Positions 11,420-22,345 of a stretch of DNA of 64,000 bases are shown here, one piece after another. The DNA is from Beverwykella pulmonaria (Eukaryota; Ascomycota; Dothideomycetes; Pleosporales; Melanommataceae). The notes under the pieces are model-generated. The model saw nothing but the letters and a program-made list of their open reading frames with translations, was not told the origin of the DNA and made no database searches. The position numbers and the translations under genes are program-made. The stretch's first letter is position 1. Every line of letters begins with the position of its first letter. The stretch spans positions 2,096,098 to 2,160,097 of the forward strand of contig BCHH01000009.1 of assembly GCA_001599595.1 (NCBI GenBank). The letters are read 5' to 3'.

Positions 11420-11885
11420 GCATCACCAGCACTCAATACCGCAAAAGTATCAGGATCGTCTCCAAAAAAATTTGCCACATCTTCGAACGGCAATCCTGTT
11501 GTCTCCCGCAGCACGAAATAGAGAACAAGACCTCGAATTGCGAATACCAGCTAATATCCAGTCATAACACTGAAAGAACATGGAGTACTTACGAGGAAGA
11601 AGTTTACGTAGGGCGAAACCTACAAATACACCTGACCACTCAATGCTAGCACCATGTTTGTGACTGCTAACCCTTTGATCCTAATATTATTTAGGAACAC
11701 CTCGGTATAATATACGTTCCTATCCACGCCAGCTCTAAAATTATAAAACGGATTGAGTGGATACAACGCCACAACCCCCAGCCTACCTAATGCACTCCTT
11801 TCTACATGCGGTGTGAAGTTCGCAACGACGACTTCTTCAATAATTAACGAGGGCACAACAACAGCTGATACCTGGAGCAATTCTG
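11420..11885 (-). pseudogene. C-terminal relic of an MFS sugar transporter
   Basis: Reading the minus strand from 11880 gives a decayed frame resembling the last third of fungal hexose/lactose permeases: VYYTEVFLNNIRIKGLAVTN, then MVLALSGQVYL, a TAG replacing Gln, VSPY, and after a likely intron (GTAAGT on the minus strand near 11590) GLVLYFVLRETTGLPFEDV. The expected family forms are a YTEVFPxxIRxKGLA loop and an LRETKGLPLEDV tail. No N-terminal half is visible upstream. It lies just beyond the right end of the pogo element. Confidence 0.6.
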
Positions 11886-12297
11886 TCTTAATACTGATGC
11901 CTGGGAGGCAACACGCTTTCTAGGGACTGCGATTAGCTCTGGTAGTTTATGGTTGTACGTGTCCCACGGTTAATTACTCTTTTCATTGTTAGGATTCATT
12001 TGCTTCGCCGGTTTCTCCCAATTCGGCTTAGTGCCGTAAGCTACATCGGGAGAAACAGCATACCTCACTTTAACTCAAGAAGTGTATAAGACAGAGCAAT
12101 TTCTGCTTTTGGTGCTCAAACTAAGCCTTCATGTTCAAGTTCCATATCTGTTCAACCTCGTTCATATTTTAACGAAGCCCACAGCCCCCAGTTCATGAAG
12201 TAGTTTGTAGATTTATTCCTTGTCTCTATAGTCTGCTGTTGTTCTTATCACATTCCACGACACATTCGTAACTTAATCCATACATCTATCAAACGAC
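11886..12297. other. Intergenic, promoter side of the FAD monooxygenase
   Basis: No gene seen. Pyrimidine-rich and CA-rich sequence (ATCTATCAAACGAC) directly precedes the ATG at 12298. Confidence 0.4.
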
Positions 12298-13608
12298 ATG
12301 GCTCCCTTGAAAGTCCTCATCGTTGGTGGCGGTATTGCAGGACCAACCCTCGCCTATTGGCTATCGCGTATCGGCGCCAGCATCACCCTCATCGAGCGCT
12401 CACCAAGTATGCGAGCCTCTGGTCAGCAGGTAGATCTCCGCGCCCAGGGCGTACCTATGATGAAGAAAATGGGTATCGAGGCCGCCGTGCGAGCCGCAGC
12501 TGTTCCCGAAACGGGCATGCAGCTCGTTGACACTAACGGCCGTACCAAGGCATTCTTCCCAGCCGGTGATGGGGGTACTGGGAATCAGAGCTTCACATCC
12601 GAATACGAAATTATGCGTGGAGATCTTGTTCGAATCCTATATGGGCTCACTGAAAATCATCAAAATGTTAAACATCTCTTCAACACTACGATCGACAGCT
12701 TCACGCAGGACAGCGAGAGCGATCCCCACGGGAAGGTACATGTTTCATTTCAAGATGGTCACAAGGAAGATTATGATCTTGTCGTTGGTGCTGATGGAAC
12801 CGGATCCAAAACACGCGGGATCATGCTTGGTCCAGGCGCCCCAAATCCACGACACTCACTTGGAGGAGGTTATATCGGGTTCTTCAGTATTCCATCAAAA
12901 CCAGGAGACTCAGATAGGGGGACTTTCTGCCATTTGCCTGGCCCTCGAGTATCCCGCCAAATTGGAACGAGAAAAGACCGCCCAGACCTTACGCGGATAT
13001 ACATGGTCACGCGTGGGAAGGATGCTGCCCTTGACGATGCATACAAGTCCGGGAATCTGACGGAGTTGAAGAAGGCTTGGGCTGATTTGTATCAAGACGG
13101 TGGATGGGAATGTGAGAGGTTTATGGATGCGCTACGGCACGCCCCTGAGGCGGATGACCTTTACTGTACGCCTTTTGAGGAGGTCCGGCTTCCTAAGGGA
13201 TCATGGTCAAAGGGTCGCGTTGTTTTGGTCGGTGACTCGGCGCATAGCGAGACAGCAAATGGTTTTGGGACGACGTGGGGTTTGATTGGGTCGTATGTTC
13301 TGGCAGGCGAGATTGCGAACCGGTACATGAAAAACGGGTTGTCGCCGACTGCAGCTGTGGTACAGGGGGCGAAAAGCTACGAGGAGAAGTTTCGCCCCAT
13401 TTCTACTGCGAACCAAGGTGGGAACGAGTGGTTCAACGAGTTGTTCGAGTCTATACTCGCCCCTAGGTCAAGTTTCGGGATCGGGCTCCTACATACGTTT
13501 GCAGCGTTAGGGGCATACTGGCGACTTGACCAGAAAATCGGGTTTGACGGTAAGACATCGAAGTGGCAGCTCCCAGATTATCCTGACTTGGAAAGAGAGC
13601 AGAGTTAG
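12298..13608 (+). CDS. FAD-dependent monooxygenase (aromatic hydroxylase type)
   Basis: Intronless, 436 residues. The N-terminal dinucleotide fold reads VLIVGGGIAGPTLAYWLSRI and ends at an acidic residue in LIERS. The mid-chain motif DLVVGADGTGSKTR is the DG motif, and GRVVLVGDSAHSETANGFG is the second FAD motif of group A flavoprotein monooxygenases (p-hydroxybenzoate hydroxylase/TetX-like). Such enzymes hydroxylate aromatic or polyketide substrates using NAD(P)H and oxygen. No N-terminal targeting signal is seen, so it is probably cytosolic. No biosynthetic partner genes adjoin it; the flanks are transposon relics. The frame is clean despite RIP-decayed neighbours, suggesting selection or recent arrival. 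The substrate is unknown. Confidence 0.9.
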   Translation: MAPLKVLIVGGGIAGPTLAYWLSRIGASITLIERSPSMRASGQQVDLRAQGVPMMKKMGIEAAVRAAAVPETGMQLVDTNGRTKAFFPAGDGGTGNQSFTSEYEIMRGDLVRILYGLTENHQNVKHLFNTTIDSFTQDSESDPHGKVHVSFQDGHKEDYDLVVGADGTGSKTRGIMLGPGAPNPRHSLGGGYIGFFSIPSKPGDSDRGTFCHLPGPRVSRQIGTRKDRPDLTRIYMVTRGKDAALDDAYKSGNLTELKKAWADLYQDGGWECERFMDALRHAPEADDLYCTPFEEVRLPKGSWSKGRVVLVGDSAHSETANGFGTTWGLIGSYVLAGEIANRYMKNGLSPTAAVVQGAKSYEEKFRPISTANQGGNEWFNELFESILAPRSSFGIGLLHTFAALGAYWRLDQKIGFDGKTSKWQLPDYPDLEREQS

Positions 13609-14074
13609 GTCAGAAGAAAGGTTTCAGAAAGAGTGTTGGGATTGACTATATGCCCCCCGTAATTCTAGATCATGATTGAGAGTTGAGGGCAAACGATATG
13701 GAAGAGAGAAAGTAGGAATCACCACTAGTAAGGGTCATGATTTATTTCCTAGCTATAAGATTGTATATTAATGTAAAGAAGCTCTAATGTCAGTATTCCA
13801 AAAGTTGAGCATATGAGAAAGCGATAATAACCCTAGTATAAACTTAAAAGAGCGATCATATGAAATGTCGGCAAGTTGTATTCCTCGACAGCTAAGCTGC
13901 TACAGAACAATCTCTTCCAGGGCCCACAGAACAGTTTCGTTGTAAGCAGGACATACCATTACGTGGATATGCCACTGACTAATCAGTCCATCATATATAT
14001 CAGCTGTACATATCACACACACACACCACCAACTTGCTGCAACGCGTCACCTATTTACCACTATGACTTAACCA
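13609..14074. other. Intergenic, AT-rich, no gene seen
   Basis: AT-rich spacer with a short CA run (ACACACACAC near 14020). No protein resemblance. Confidence 0.4.
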
Positions 14075-14381
14075 ATGACTACTCGATTGACCTGCAATGA
14101 AGCAGATATTCTCCTTTCTATCTCAGCTCTTGATCATGAGCAAATTCCAATTGTAAATCACGCTGCAACAACGTTCAACGTCCCCCAATCAACCGTACAC
14201 GACCGACATGCTAGAAAGTCTGCGCAACGCTATTGCCAGCCCAACTCAAAAAGTCTCACCAAACTGGAAGAGGAGGTGATTGTTGGGCATATACCAGGCC
14301 TAGATTCACAACGGTTTGCGCCCACTCTTGACGCTGTGCAAGAGATGGCTAACAAACTACTCACTACGCACGCAAAATTGC
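14075..14381 (+). mobile_element. Truncated pogo-family transposase fragment
   Basis: An open frame from 14075 encodes an N-terminal transposase segment parallel to that of the 9.4-11.2 kb element: AATTFNVPQSTVHDRHARKS, then CQPNSKSLTKLEEEVIVGHI, then DSQRFAPTLDAVQEMANKLL. Similarity ends near 14381, where the frame runs into unrelated sequence to a stop at 14461. The divergence from the nearby element shows it is a different family member. No inverted repeats were found around it. Confidence 0.75.
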
Positions 14382-14892
14382 TGGTCGGGGCTTGCTGTAC
14401 GGTGTTCCCACTTTGGTTGGTTATGGAGGCCTCCGGGCGGGCGGTCGCACAGTCGGGGTGAGCGAAGAAGAAATTCACTAAAAGTAGATGGGCCAACCGC
14501 ATTTTCCGAGTAGAGACCCCGTCCTAAATCCACTTCAGTCTTCAGCCACTCACATTGACGCCTAAAAGTTCACCAGCGGTTGATAGTATTCAATACGTAT
14601 AATCCGTCGGTCTCTGGTGTCGTGCCACTATGGATTTTAAGAAACGCCCTCGATACATTTCTCGCTCCTTTCGCAGCTAAGGTAAGGAGCTGCGAAAAAG
14701 ATGTTTTCTTCTGTTAACTTCATATAGTAATATGAAGCAAGATGTTGCCCTTGTTAGACTCGAGTTCCCGGTCAAGATTGACGACACTGGCAACTATCTC
14801 GCTCAACTCGCGCCATTAGTATCCAGATGTGTATAGAAAGAGTTGACTAAGTTCGATATGAGCAAGAACGGTCAAATTTTCCATGTGCGATT
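14382..14892. other. Intergenic, no gene seen
   Basis: No coding resemblance. A short inverted repeat, CGCAGCT...AGCTGCG, lies near 14673-14696. Confidence 0.35.
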
Positions 14893-15470
14893 TTATGTCT
14901 TCCCAGCCCGGTCTAGCTCCAGATGAAGTGGATTCTCCTCTTGTGTAACCGTGTCGTAAACTTCGCTCATAGTGCCGTGGATGTATTTTGTTTCTTCGCG
15001 CTGTATAAGCCATTTAACTTATTTGTCGCGAAGCGACAAGCTGCGGGTAGCGTGAATGGACTTACGGGATATGCTCTGTAGTCACTAATCCAGAATGCTG
15101 GAGGTCGTACTCTGGGTAAGGATATGAGACAGGATGGGAGAATCGCCGCAGATATAAGTACGAGCGGAGCGAAGAAGAGGATCATTATAGCCACAGCTTA
15201 GCCCCAATAGCCGTCGGCACAGCCATTATATGTTTTAACTGCCACTGCTTCGCTTACAAACTACTGGTAGTCTTCAAACTGCAGTATTACTACAACGCCA
15301 TCTCGTCACTAAATCGTCCTGTTTCCGAGCTTCCAATCTGGCTATAGTACGGCACAGTGATCGCCTACATTAGCGCGAAATAATCAAGTACAACCCCAGA
15401 GAAGAAGTCGCGACAGAGTTTGAGTTCTAGCAATAGGTTCTAGTTTAGTAGGAACCAGTTCTGCATCTAC
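14893..15470 (-). pseudogene. Relic membrane-protein gene with RIP-like stops
   Basis: On the minus strand the 3' part is well preserved. A hydrophobic span (AIMILFFAPLVLISAAIL) is followed by an in-phase intron (15001-15065, GTAAGT...ACAG) and a last exon 14893-15000 ending LHLELDRAGKT and TAA. Upstream the same frame continues (ILQFEDYQ, FVSEAVAVKTYNGCADGYWG) but is cut by TAG codons where Gln would be natural. I do not recognise the family. The broken frame is seen; that the gene once encoded a membrane protein is inferred. Confidence 0.45.
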
Positions 15471-16434
15471 GCAAGCGTCACAAGTCGCGAAGTCTGCGTG
15501 GAATATTGACAGAACAGGTGGCACTAAACCAGTCAGTGTCTGCACTAGGTATTAGCGATCGAACAAGCTCTACAATGCGGCCGTCCGCAGTCTAGCAGCA
15601 GCTAGGTAGGCTCTTCTTTGAATGAAAGTACATCATCACGCTCTGCAATGTGACCATTCATGGTCCAGCAACAGCAGGGCTCAAAACCGCCAGGGGACAG
15701 CGTAGACAACTACAAGGACGTTCCAAGTTCACCAAATCTTTCAAGGCTGCCTAGCGAGAAGAAAAAACGAAACATTTCAGCACTAAGGTCCAACCTAATT
15801 AGTTGGTGTACAGATAGTGTACAGCTAGTAACGTCGGTGGCTAGTACAATCCGCCCATTGAGACGAGATGGCTGGGCTGAGCAGCCTCGCACAGTTATGG
15901 AGGGGTCTAGAACGCATGGCCAAGGCTAGCATGTGATGTATTTGCCGTCTCCGGCGCTTTTAGTGTTGGCGTAGTCGCTTAGTTGTCTAAAGTTAGTAGA
16001 ACAAATATGGATAGCTCATCGGTTTACCAGTCAATTAGGAAACAAGAATTTGTTATAGCAAATGATGTAGAGATGTGGTATAGGTAGAGAATTTCTGGCC
16101 CCTATCCAGAGCCCGTGCAGTTTTTGATGCCAAGGTAAATCAGCCCCCATTTTCGGCCCCACTTCGTTTGTCACATCTTCTTTTCTTTTTGTTCTAGCCT
16201 TCTTGGTAGCTAAAACAGCACGCACGATTTGCGTTGCACAGCAGTAAAGTAGACTTGATTGCAAAGATCGGAGCCGCATGATGAGGCCATGAAATTATAA
16301 ATAAGCCTAATTTTAAGGCTTGAAGATCACGCGGGACAAATACTATTTGAAAGTGCTCAATGCCAGCATACTTGTAGGGACCAAGCGACAACCCTCAGCA
16401 AGAAATACCTATTGCTAACTAGCCCGTACTGACC
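15471..16434. other. Intergenic; one unsupported open frame
   Basis: An 89-codon open frame at 15660-15929 (start MVQQQQGSKPPGDS, rich in Ser, Lys and Arg) has no family resemblance or splice support. Otherwise nothing is seen before the gene at 16435. Confidence 0.3.
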
Positions 16435-18452
16435 ATGTTCAGCGATCAGATAGGGTTGAAGCTCCTACCTCGACTGCGTGATTTCGGGGGCACCTACATC
16501 TCTGTTGATGATCCCACCTCGCAGGACAGTTGCTCCGCTGCAGGACGCACCAATCAACAGATATCTGCGGGAAGCCAGAATACGACAATCTCGATAATAT
16601 GTTTCTATGTCGTTGGTACGTTTGACGAGAGACCTCTGGATCCCATTCATTGTCACTAATTCTCCATCGCGGACGTCTAGCTATCGCAACAGCAGGCGCC
16701 CACTGTGGATTTTTTTTCTTTCTTGACAACAAAATCGTGGAAGAGACGTTGGAACAACAAATTCAGACCTTCTTGTCCAACATGTTTGCCGTCGCATTCG
16801 AAATCGCGTGCTTGAGCTGTGTCAGCGTTGCCTACAGCCAGCAGATCTGGCGCTTGTTTCGCAGGAATCCATTAAAGGCTTGGACAATCGACCGACTTTA
16901 TACACTCCCTCATAGCCCAAGGAGTCTCTTTCGTTTCGACCTATTAAAGAAAGCGCGGGTAGAGTGGATGATTGGTGCATTTTGTGCGATCCTGCCAGTC
17001 ATGATTACGTTTCCCCCGTCGGCACTGAATATAGAGCTGCATTCAGTTCCACGGCCTTCTACTAGTTTAGTAGAGGCAGAAACATTTAATTTCAATGACT
17101 ACCGCACCGATTCACGAGAGGATTTACGAACGCAAGCGTTATTTTACCTTAACTCAGACCTGGGATACATGTATGTAAGTCCCGATAAGCAAATTATGTG
17201 ATTTAAAAATGTTGCTCACTATTTGTAGGTATCCAAAACCAGACCTCACAGCAGTTGCTTTACAAACTCTAACGACGGGACGTGTTGCGGACTGGCACAA
17301 CGCCTGTCTCAACTCTAAGACCGCATATCGATCACCCAACTGCACGTATGATCTCCAATTCGAGGGATCAGAGGTTACCTGTGAAGATGTGCCCGAAAAT
17401 CAGACTTCGCTTTTTCTGAGCCATAATAAGACGGATATATTCTTCAAGGCGCAAAAGGAATTGAAATCAGAGAACGTTTTCCACACCGGCTGGTATCCAG
17501 AGACAGAGTTTAAGTGTTTCAATACTACCGGCGACAGTAACTGGGACTGTAGGATCCTTAAACCGCATCGGCCCAAGTTCTTAGAGTGCACGGCGTTCCT
17601 CGCTACATACTCATTCACGGCCAACTTCACCGGCGGAGAACGCAATATCCAAGATTTGAAAGTACAAAAGGGCGAGCGACTGTCAGATTATGGAGATTTT
17701 TACAATTTTTTCCACACTTCCTCTGCCAAACCAACGCGCCAGCGTCTTGCCTCTACGTACAAGTTTACGCAAGCATGGGCCGTAAGTCACGCAATGTATA
17801 CCGCATTACAAGGCGAAGCCATCCTCAGTGGGTAACCTTCACAAGCCTCTTTGAAAAAAAATTCTGCAGTCACTAAATCATGCTGCCAGCCAACGATAAT
17901 CTACGCGCAGACGGCACACTGATCCTAGGCAGTCGATTTGCCCGCACGCGATTCATAGGTGAAGGCGTCAAAGTGAACCTAGACATCACGCCTGCGGGCC
18001 TCAAAGAGCTGTCCCATAACGTGACGCTCTCGCTGCTCTTCTTGACCGACCGGCAGTGGCGAGAAAATGTGACATTAATGGAGAGGAAACATGTCAACTT
18101 GTACAAGTTCAATGAGGGGAAGAACATTTACATCCCGTATGGCTTGGGGTTGGTGATCACCCTTGCCATTCTCCTGCGGGGTCTATACGCACTCAGAGAG
18201 AATGGTGTTCCGGCTGAGGACGGCTTCTTGCAGGTGGTCTGTACGACAAGAGTGAGCCGCGTATTGGACGATGCCGCGAGACCAGAGTGCTTGGGAAGTG
18301 AAGCGAATTTCTCAAAGGAGCTGAAGAACATGGAGATTATGTTTGGTGAAGTTGAGCAGGAAGGTGGTGAAGGAGAGAATGGGGAGTCTACTTGGCTAGT
18401 GGGGTTCGGCGTCCTGGGAGAAGTCAAAAGGATGCGCAGGAAGATGCAGTAA
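16435..18452 (+). CDS. Fungal multi-span membrane protein with large extracellular domain
   Basis: Four exons (16435-16615, 16681-17170, 17229-17827, 17890-18452) join in phase to 610 residues. An N-terminal soluble part is followed by a span rebuilt across intron 1 (TTISIICFYVV, then AIATAGAHCGFFFFLDN). A second span runs through FEIACLSCVSVAYSQQIW and a third through EWMIGAFCAILPVMITF. A long Cys- and N-glycosylation-rich domain (NCTYDL, NQTSLF, NTTGDS, NFTGGE, NVTLSL) leads to a C-terminal span (PYGLGLVITLAILLRGLYAL) and a cytosolic tail. This matches a family of uncharacterised filamentous-fungal membrane proteins, sometimes labelled formylmethionine deformylase-like, a name that reflects no known activity. 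The third junction (GTGGGT...CCAG) is the least certain. A broken relative lies at 48.5-49.9 kb. Confidence 0.7.
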
Positions 18453-18763
18453 TGTACTCTGCAAGGGTTGGCCGCGTTCACCTTTGCGAAACGCTGTGAA
18501 GAATCACTCTACAACGCGATATCTCGAAACAGCAGTTTGCAGCTAGCTTCAAAAGAGGTTTTCATTAGGGTTATATTCTATGATATTGAAGAAAACTGAA
18601 TTGATATCGACTAAATGCAATGGAGACGTAGGAGAATCTTCATGAGTGCAGGCTTCTCTCGGCTACAGTTACGTTCGAGCCTAAGACAGAAGACACGTAC
18701 ACTGAGCCTGTTCACAATACTATATCTACCTAGTACCCTAACCGAGAGCATACGGCGATAGCG
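18453..18763. other. Convergent 3' spacer
   Basis: Lies between the ends of the membrane-protein gene (plus) and the HET gene (minus). No gene seen. Confidence 0.4.
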
Positions 18764-20122
18764 CTAGTGAGATTTGTCGTCAGCATTTTTAGATTCGGCA
18801 AATGACCGCCACACCACTACTTGGAGTAATAATTCCCCATCTACCACTGTCTTTGATACACTACCACACATGTGACCTCGGCTCAAAAGGGACCCGAATG
18901 CAACGCTGAGAGTTTCATGAGTCGTCCAACTCCAAGTTGGGATGAGTAAGTCAAGAAGTTGTGCAATCTTCGTGGCGGCCCGATTCATTGGCCTGGCCGA
19001 CCAAGCGATGGCTTTATCGCCACAAACAAACTCCATTGTCTCTGAAGCCGCCACTTCCTGGATCACCCATAGTCTTTCCCACCATGCGCGCTCGAATATC
19101 TGAAACATAGCCTGCCATATCTCGCGTACAGGTTTGCTTTGCATGTATGCTAATTGTTCATCTAGCTGTAATTTGTTGAACGCAGGATCTCCACTGAGGG
19201 AATCCAAAAGTGCTAGTGCTTTACTGTTATGGACAGATTCAGTTCCGAGCCAGACATAGGTTCGAATCGTTGCGCGGTAGATCTGTCGCATTCTGGGAAC
19301 TTGGCGGGTTTTTTTTTTATCGATATCTTGTTGGTTGATGCAAATAGCACCTATCCATATAGGTAAGCTTCTTGTTGAGATTGGTTTGCTTCTTAACGCG
19401 GCGGCCAGATTTGGAGTGATTGCGAATGGGTTCCCATCGAGAATAATTGTGTCTGATGCGTGTTGTCCCCCCCATGTGTAAGAAAGCGCAACATATGGTT
19501 GGTGCAAAGACTCTCGGTGTCTCAAAGAAATATGAATCAACGTTCCAAACAATGACAAGGCATCTTCTGGAGTCAAGCTTGATGTTGGGCGAATACTATT
19601 CGGACCATCTCCCATAGTATCGTTATTTGGAGATGAGTAAACCTCATATGGGCTGCAAAATAGATCCCATTCTGCCTTACTTGGTGCACCCGGTTGCTCG
19701 TGGAAGGAGCTAGACTTAATTTGGATAAAATTCTCCGTTGGTTTCTTTCGTTTGATATGTCGGGAGCGAAGGGTTGTCCTAAAATCTGTACTTTTTTCAA
19801 TGAATAGCTGTGCTAGAGGTAGAAGCGAGCTGAACCATGCTGATAGTCTGCCATCCTCATCCGTATTGTTGTAAGATAGGATACAGAGATCCCTATATGC
19901 AATATGTTGGTTAGTAAGCTCTGTAAGGAGATTTTTCATTTCTTCGAGCTTCTCGAGAACATCCTTGGTAACGCATAAAATTGGCCAATCTATATCCCAA
20001 GGTGAATTGCGGAACCCGTAGGGCTGTTCATTTGGCCGCGCTACTTGGGCCCGATCCTCATTTAGAACGCGCATCGTATAGTTCAGGGAAATGACTATTT
20101 GAAACATAATTTGCAGAAACAA
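18764..20122 (-). CDS. HET-domain (heterokaryon incompatibility) protein, atypical
   Basis: An uninterrupted frame of 452 residues. The three HET blocks are present in order: YVALSYTWGG at 210-219, PIWIGAICINQQD at 254-266 and WWERLWVIQE at 347-356. HET proteins trigger cell death when unlike strains fuse. Two features are odd. The middle block reads WIGAICINQ where the family almost always has WIDAICINQ, so the conserved Asp is Gly. Also, the domain is preceded by about 190 residues without recognised domains and followed by only about 95, whereas many HET proteins have a long C-terminal part. It could be a functional short form or a decaying copy. A further 5' exon cannot be excluded. Confidence 0.82.
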   Translation of the reverse strand: MFLQIMFQIVISLNYTMRVLNEDRAQVARPNEQPYGFRNSPWDIDWPILCVTKDVLEKLEEMKNLLTELTNQHIAYRDLCILSYNNTDEDGRLSAWFSSLLPLAQLFIEKSTDFRTTLRSRHIKRKKPTENFIQIKSSSFHEQPGAPSKAEWDLFCSPYEVYSSPNNDTMGDGPNSIRPTSSLTPEDALSLFGTLIHISLRHRESLHQPYVALSYTWGGQHASDTIILDGNPFAITPNLAAALRSKPISTRSLPIWIGAICINQQDIDKKKTRQVPRMRQIYRATIRTYVWLGTESVHNSKALALLDSLSGDPAFNKLQLDEQLAYMQSKPVREIWQAMFQIFERAWWERLWVIQEVAASETMEFVCGDKAIAWSARPMNRAATKIAQLLDLLIPTWSWTTHETLSVAFGSLLSRGHMCGSVSKTVVDGELLLQVVVWRSFAESKNADDKSH

Positions 20123-20397
20123 GTAGATCTTCGTGTTTTCTACCGACGAAGTAATTAGAGATGGCCTATTTTAAGGTTCGAATTAGCCTTCTTTTTTTAA
20201 AAAATTAAGGTTACGAACGATCCATCTTCTTAGGTTTACCTTTTGTAGTATATAATGAAAATCTCCACAGCAAGAGTAATTGTTTCCAGGTACAAAGCCA
20301 ACTCGATGCTTCGAGCCTTGATTCTGAACGCAAATTGAAGACACTCAACTATTGAAGATTTCGGTGCCGCGTTGAGACCAGAGACAAGAAATTGAGC

Positions 20398-22345
20398 TTA
20401 ACGCGTCTGTAGGAGACTAAATCGATTGAAATCCATTCCGTTTGCCATCTTTGCTCGCTGTATTTCCTTTAGTGCCTCCAGAATCTCAGTAGGCCGTCCT
20501 TGAAGGACGTTCGGTAACATGGTATCTTTTACTTCAAAGTAAAGATACTTCAACTCCTCCTCACAGCGCCCCCTTCCGAGCTCCTCAATGCAGAATGAAT
20601 GTTTCGAATACAAATGATTCAAGAGCTCTTCAAAAAGCATACGGGATTCTTTCTCACAATCGTGGAAAATACAGGCAAATATAGTAGTGCTTCCATGTGC
20701 TTCGGTATAAGGTGCAAATGTTTTCAGTGGGTAGAGTGGCCAGTCTTGCGGCGGACGGGAGCAGACTGAGTTAAGATGTGCAATGTTTGAGGCGATGTCT
20801 TCGAAGATGTTTTTGAACAGGCCTAGAAAAATATGTTCAGTGTTTCCCTTACAGTACTCTAGTGATAAGGTATCAGCTAGAGACCGAAGCTTCTCCAAAT
20901 TCTTCAAGATCGTAGCATAGTCCTCGAAACATCCTCGAAAATATCGGAAGAAATCGATACAAGTGGGTCTTAGTCCCTTGATGTTGACGAATTTGAGAGG
21001 GAATCTGTTTAACTTTAACCACAGAAGTGACCTTCTCGGGTTGCGTGTTTCATTACCCTTTGCTGTATCCTAAGTATGACTTCCATGGAGGGGTTGCTGT
21101 GATCCTGACTACATAATCGACAAAGGTAGCGAGCGTTCTAACGCACGCCAATTCAATCCGACTAGCTTGACTGTCGCGCATGATCCCAAGAGTTGCTTCT
21201 AAGTAAAATTGAACCCGATATAAGGGTTTTATAAGCCATTTCGGGTCTGTTGTTATCGGAATGCGCAGGAATCTGTCCTGAACAGCTATGGATGTCATTT
21301 TACACATAAATGCGCTTGCAAATTTTTGACAATCCAGTAGGGATGCAACACCGCAGTGATCGGACGTTTCACAAATTGACTTCGAGCATTCTGAAGCTAC
21401 AGGTTGTTAGAATTTGCTAATTATATCCAGAATAGAATGTCCTTACCCACTTCATAGATGATAGTCGATGTGCACTGGACAATCATATCGTAGCCCTCAA
21501 GAACTATGATTATGCTGTTATCTGATTCGGAGGGCGAAACTAGATCTTTTTCATTCCCTCGACGTGATGCAAGGATGTCAGGGTACTCGCTTGAAGCATA
21601 TCGGCTCCGCTCATCTTTGATACAGAACTGATTGCTTTCCTGTATACCGCAATTCATACTAAGAAAGCCGATAATAGGGTAACTGGTGATTTCTCGGACA
21701 GCAATGTCGATGGATTTAGCTCCTATACAAGTTCAATGTGAACCTAGCGCATTCATGATGTCAGATAAATCAAACTCATACTGACCTCTACGAATATTGA
21801 CCAGTGTTTGAGGATCCATGGGGTATCTTGGCTAACAATTTTCTGGACTGTCTTTCTATATTCATTGGAGAGGCGCGAGAATTCATCTCCGTCCGGCAAC
21901 GTCCCACGCACTTCAAAGCAGATGCCAACGCGATAAATTTTAGCCCTGTGAGGATATTCATCACTGAGCAAGTGATCCAGTCCTTGAATTGGACGATAAT
22001 TGGGGCTGACCTCTGCTAGGTGGACGGTCCAACACTTGGATATCCATTGGTGAAAGGCACATCGCTACGCTCTCAAACGTCAGAGCCTTGTCATCCTACG
22101 GCGAAGACAGTCGGGCTCAGTTGAATCTCACATACCAGGCTAGAGGTTGCGATGAGTAGAAGAGTAGATAGCACCGCTAACAATGATATCAGTCTCTTTC
22201 TTAGTATTCCCCATGCCACTATTGCGGGTGTGGAGTAACGGTGGTGTGCAAGTGACCATGCTTTGAAGCTGAGGTTGGGAACAGGAGCGAGCCAAGACGC
22301 TAAAAAGACACTGCCACCACATCGAACGACGAGGTCGGCATCCAT
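20398..22345 (-). CDS. Uncharacterised five-exon protein next to the HET gene
   Basis: Exons 22136-22345, 21782-22064, 21447-21722, 21057-21396 and 20398-21004 join with all phases consistent to 571 residues. Introns are 71, 59, 50, 52 and 52 nt or so, with GT donors (GTATGT, GTATGA, GTAAGG, GTAATG) and TAG/CAG acceptors. Residues about 45-70 form one hydrophobic segment (LLAVLSTLLLIATSSL). The rest looks soluble and partly helical (YATILKNLEKLRSLADTLSL). A cysteine/histidine segment (IFACIFHDCEKESR...HLYSKHSFC) lies near the C-terminus. No named family is recognised. It lies head-to-tail with the HET gene, about 275 bp upstream of its start. The broken frames had hidden it; the consistent phasing is the evidence that it is real. 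Confidence 0.6.

Noticed and set aside
12298..13608. Secondary-metabolite gene cluster around the FAD monooxygenase
   Set aside because: No synthase, transferase or regulator lies within reach; neighbours are transposon relics.
17174..17228. Alternative donor GTAAGT at 17175 in the 16.4-kb gene
   Set aside because: It is a stronger donor but throws the next exon out of frame; GTATGT at 17171 preserves the phase.
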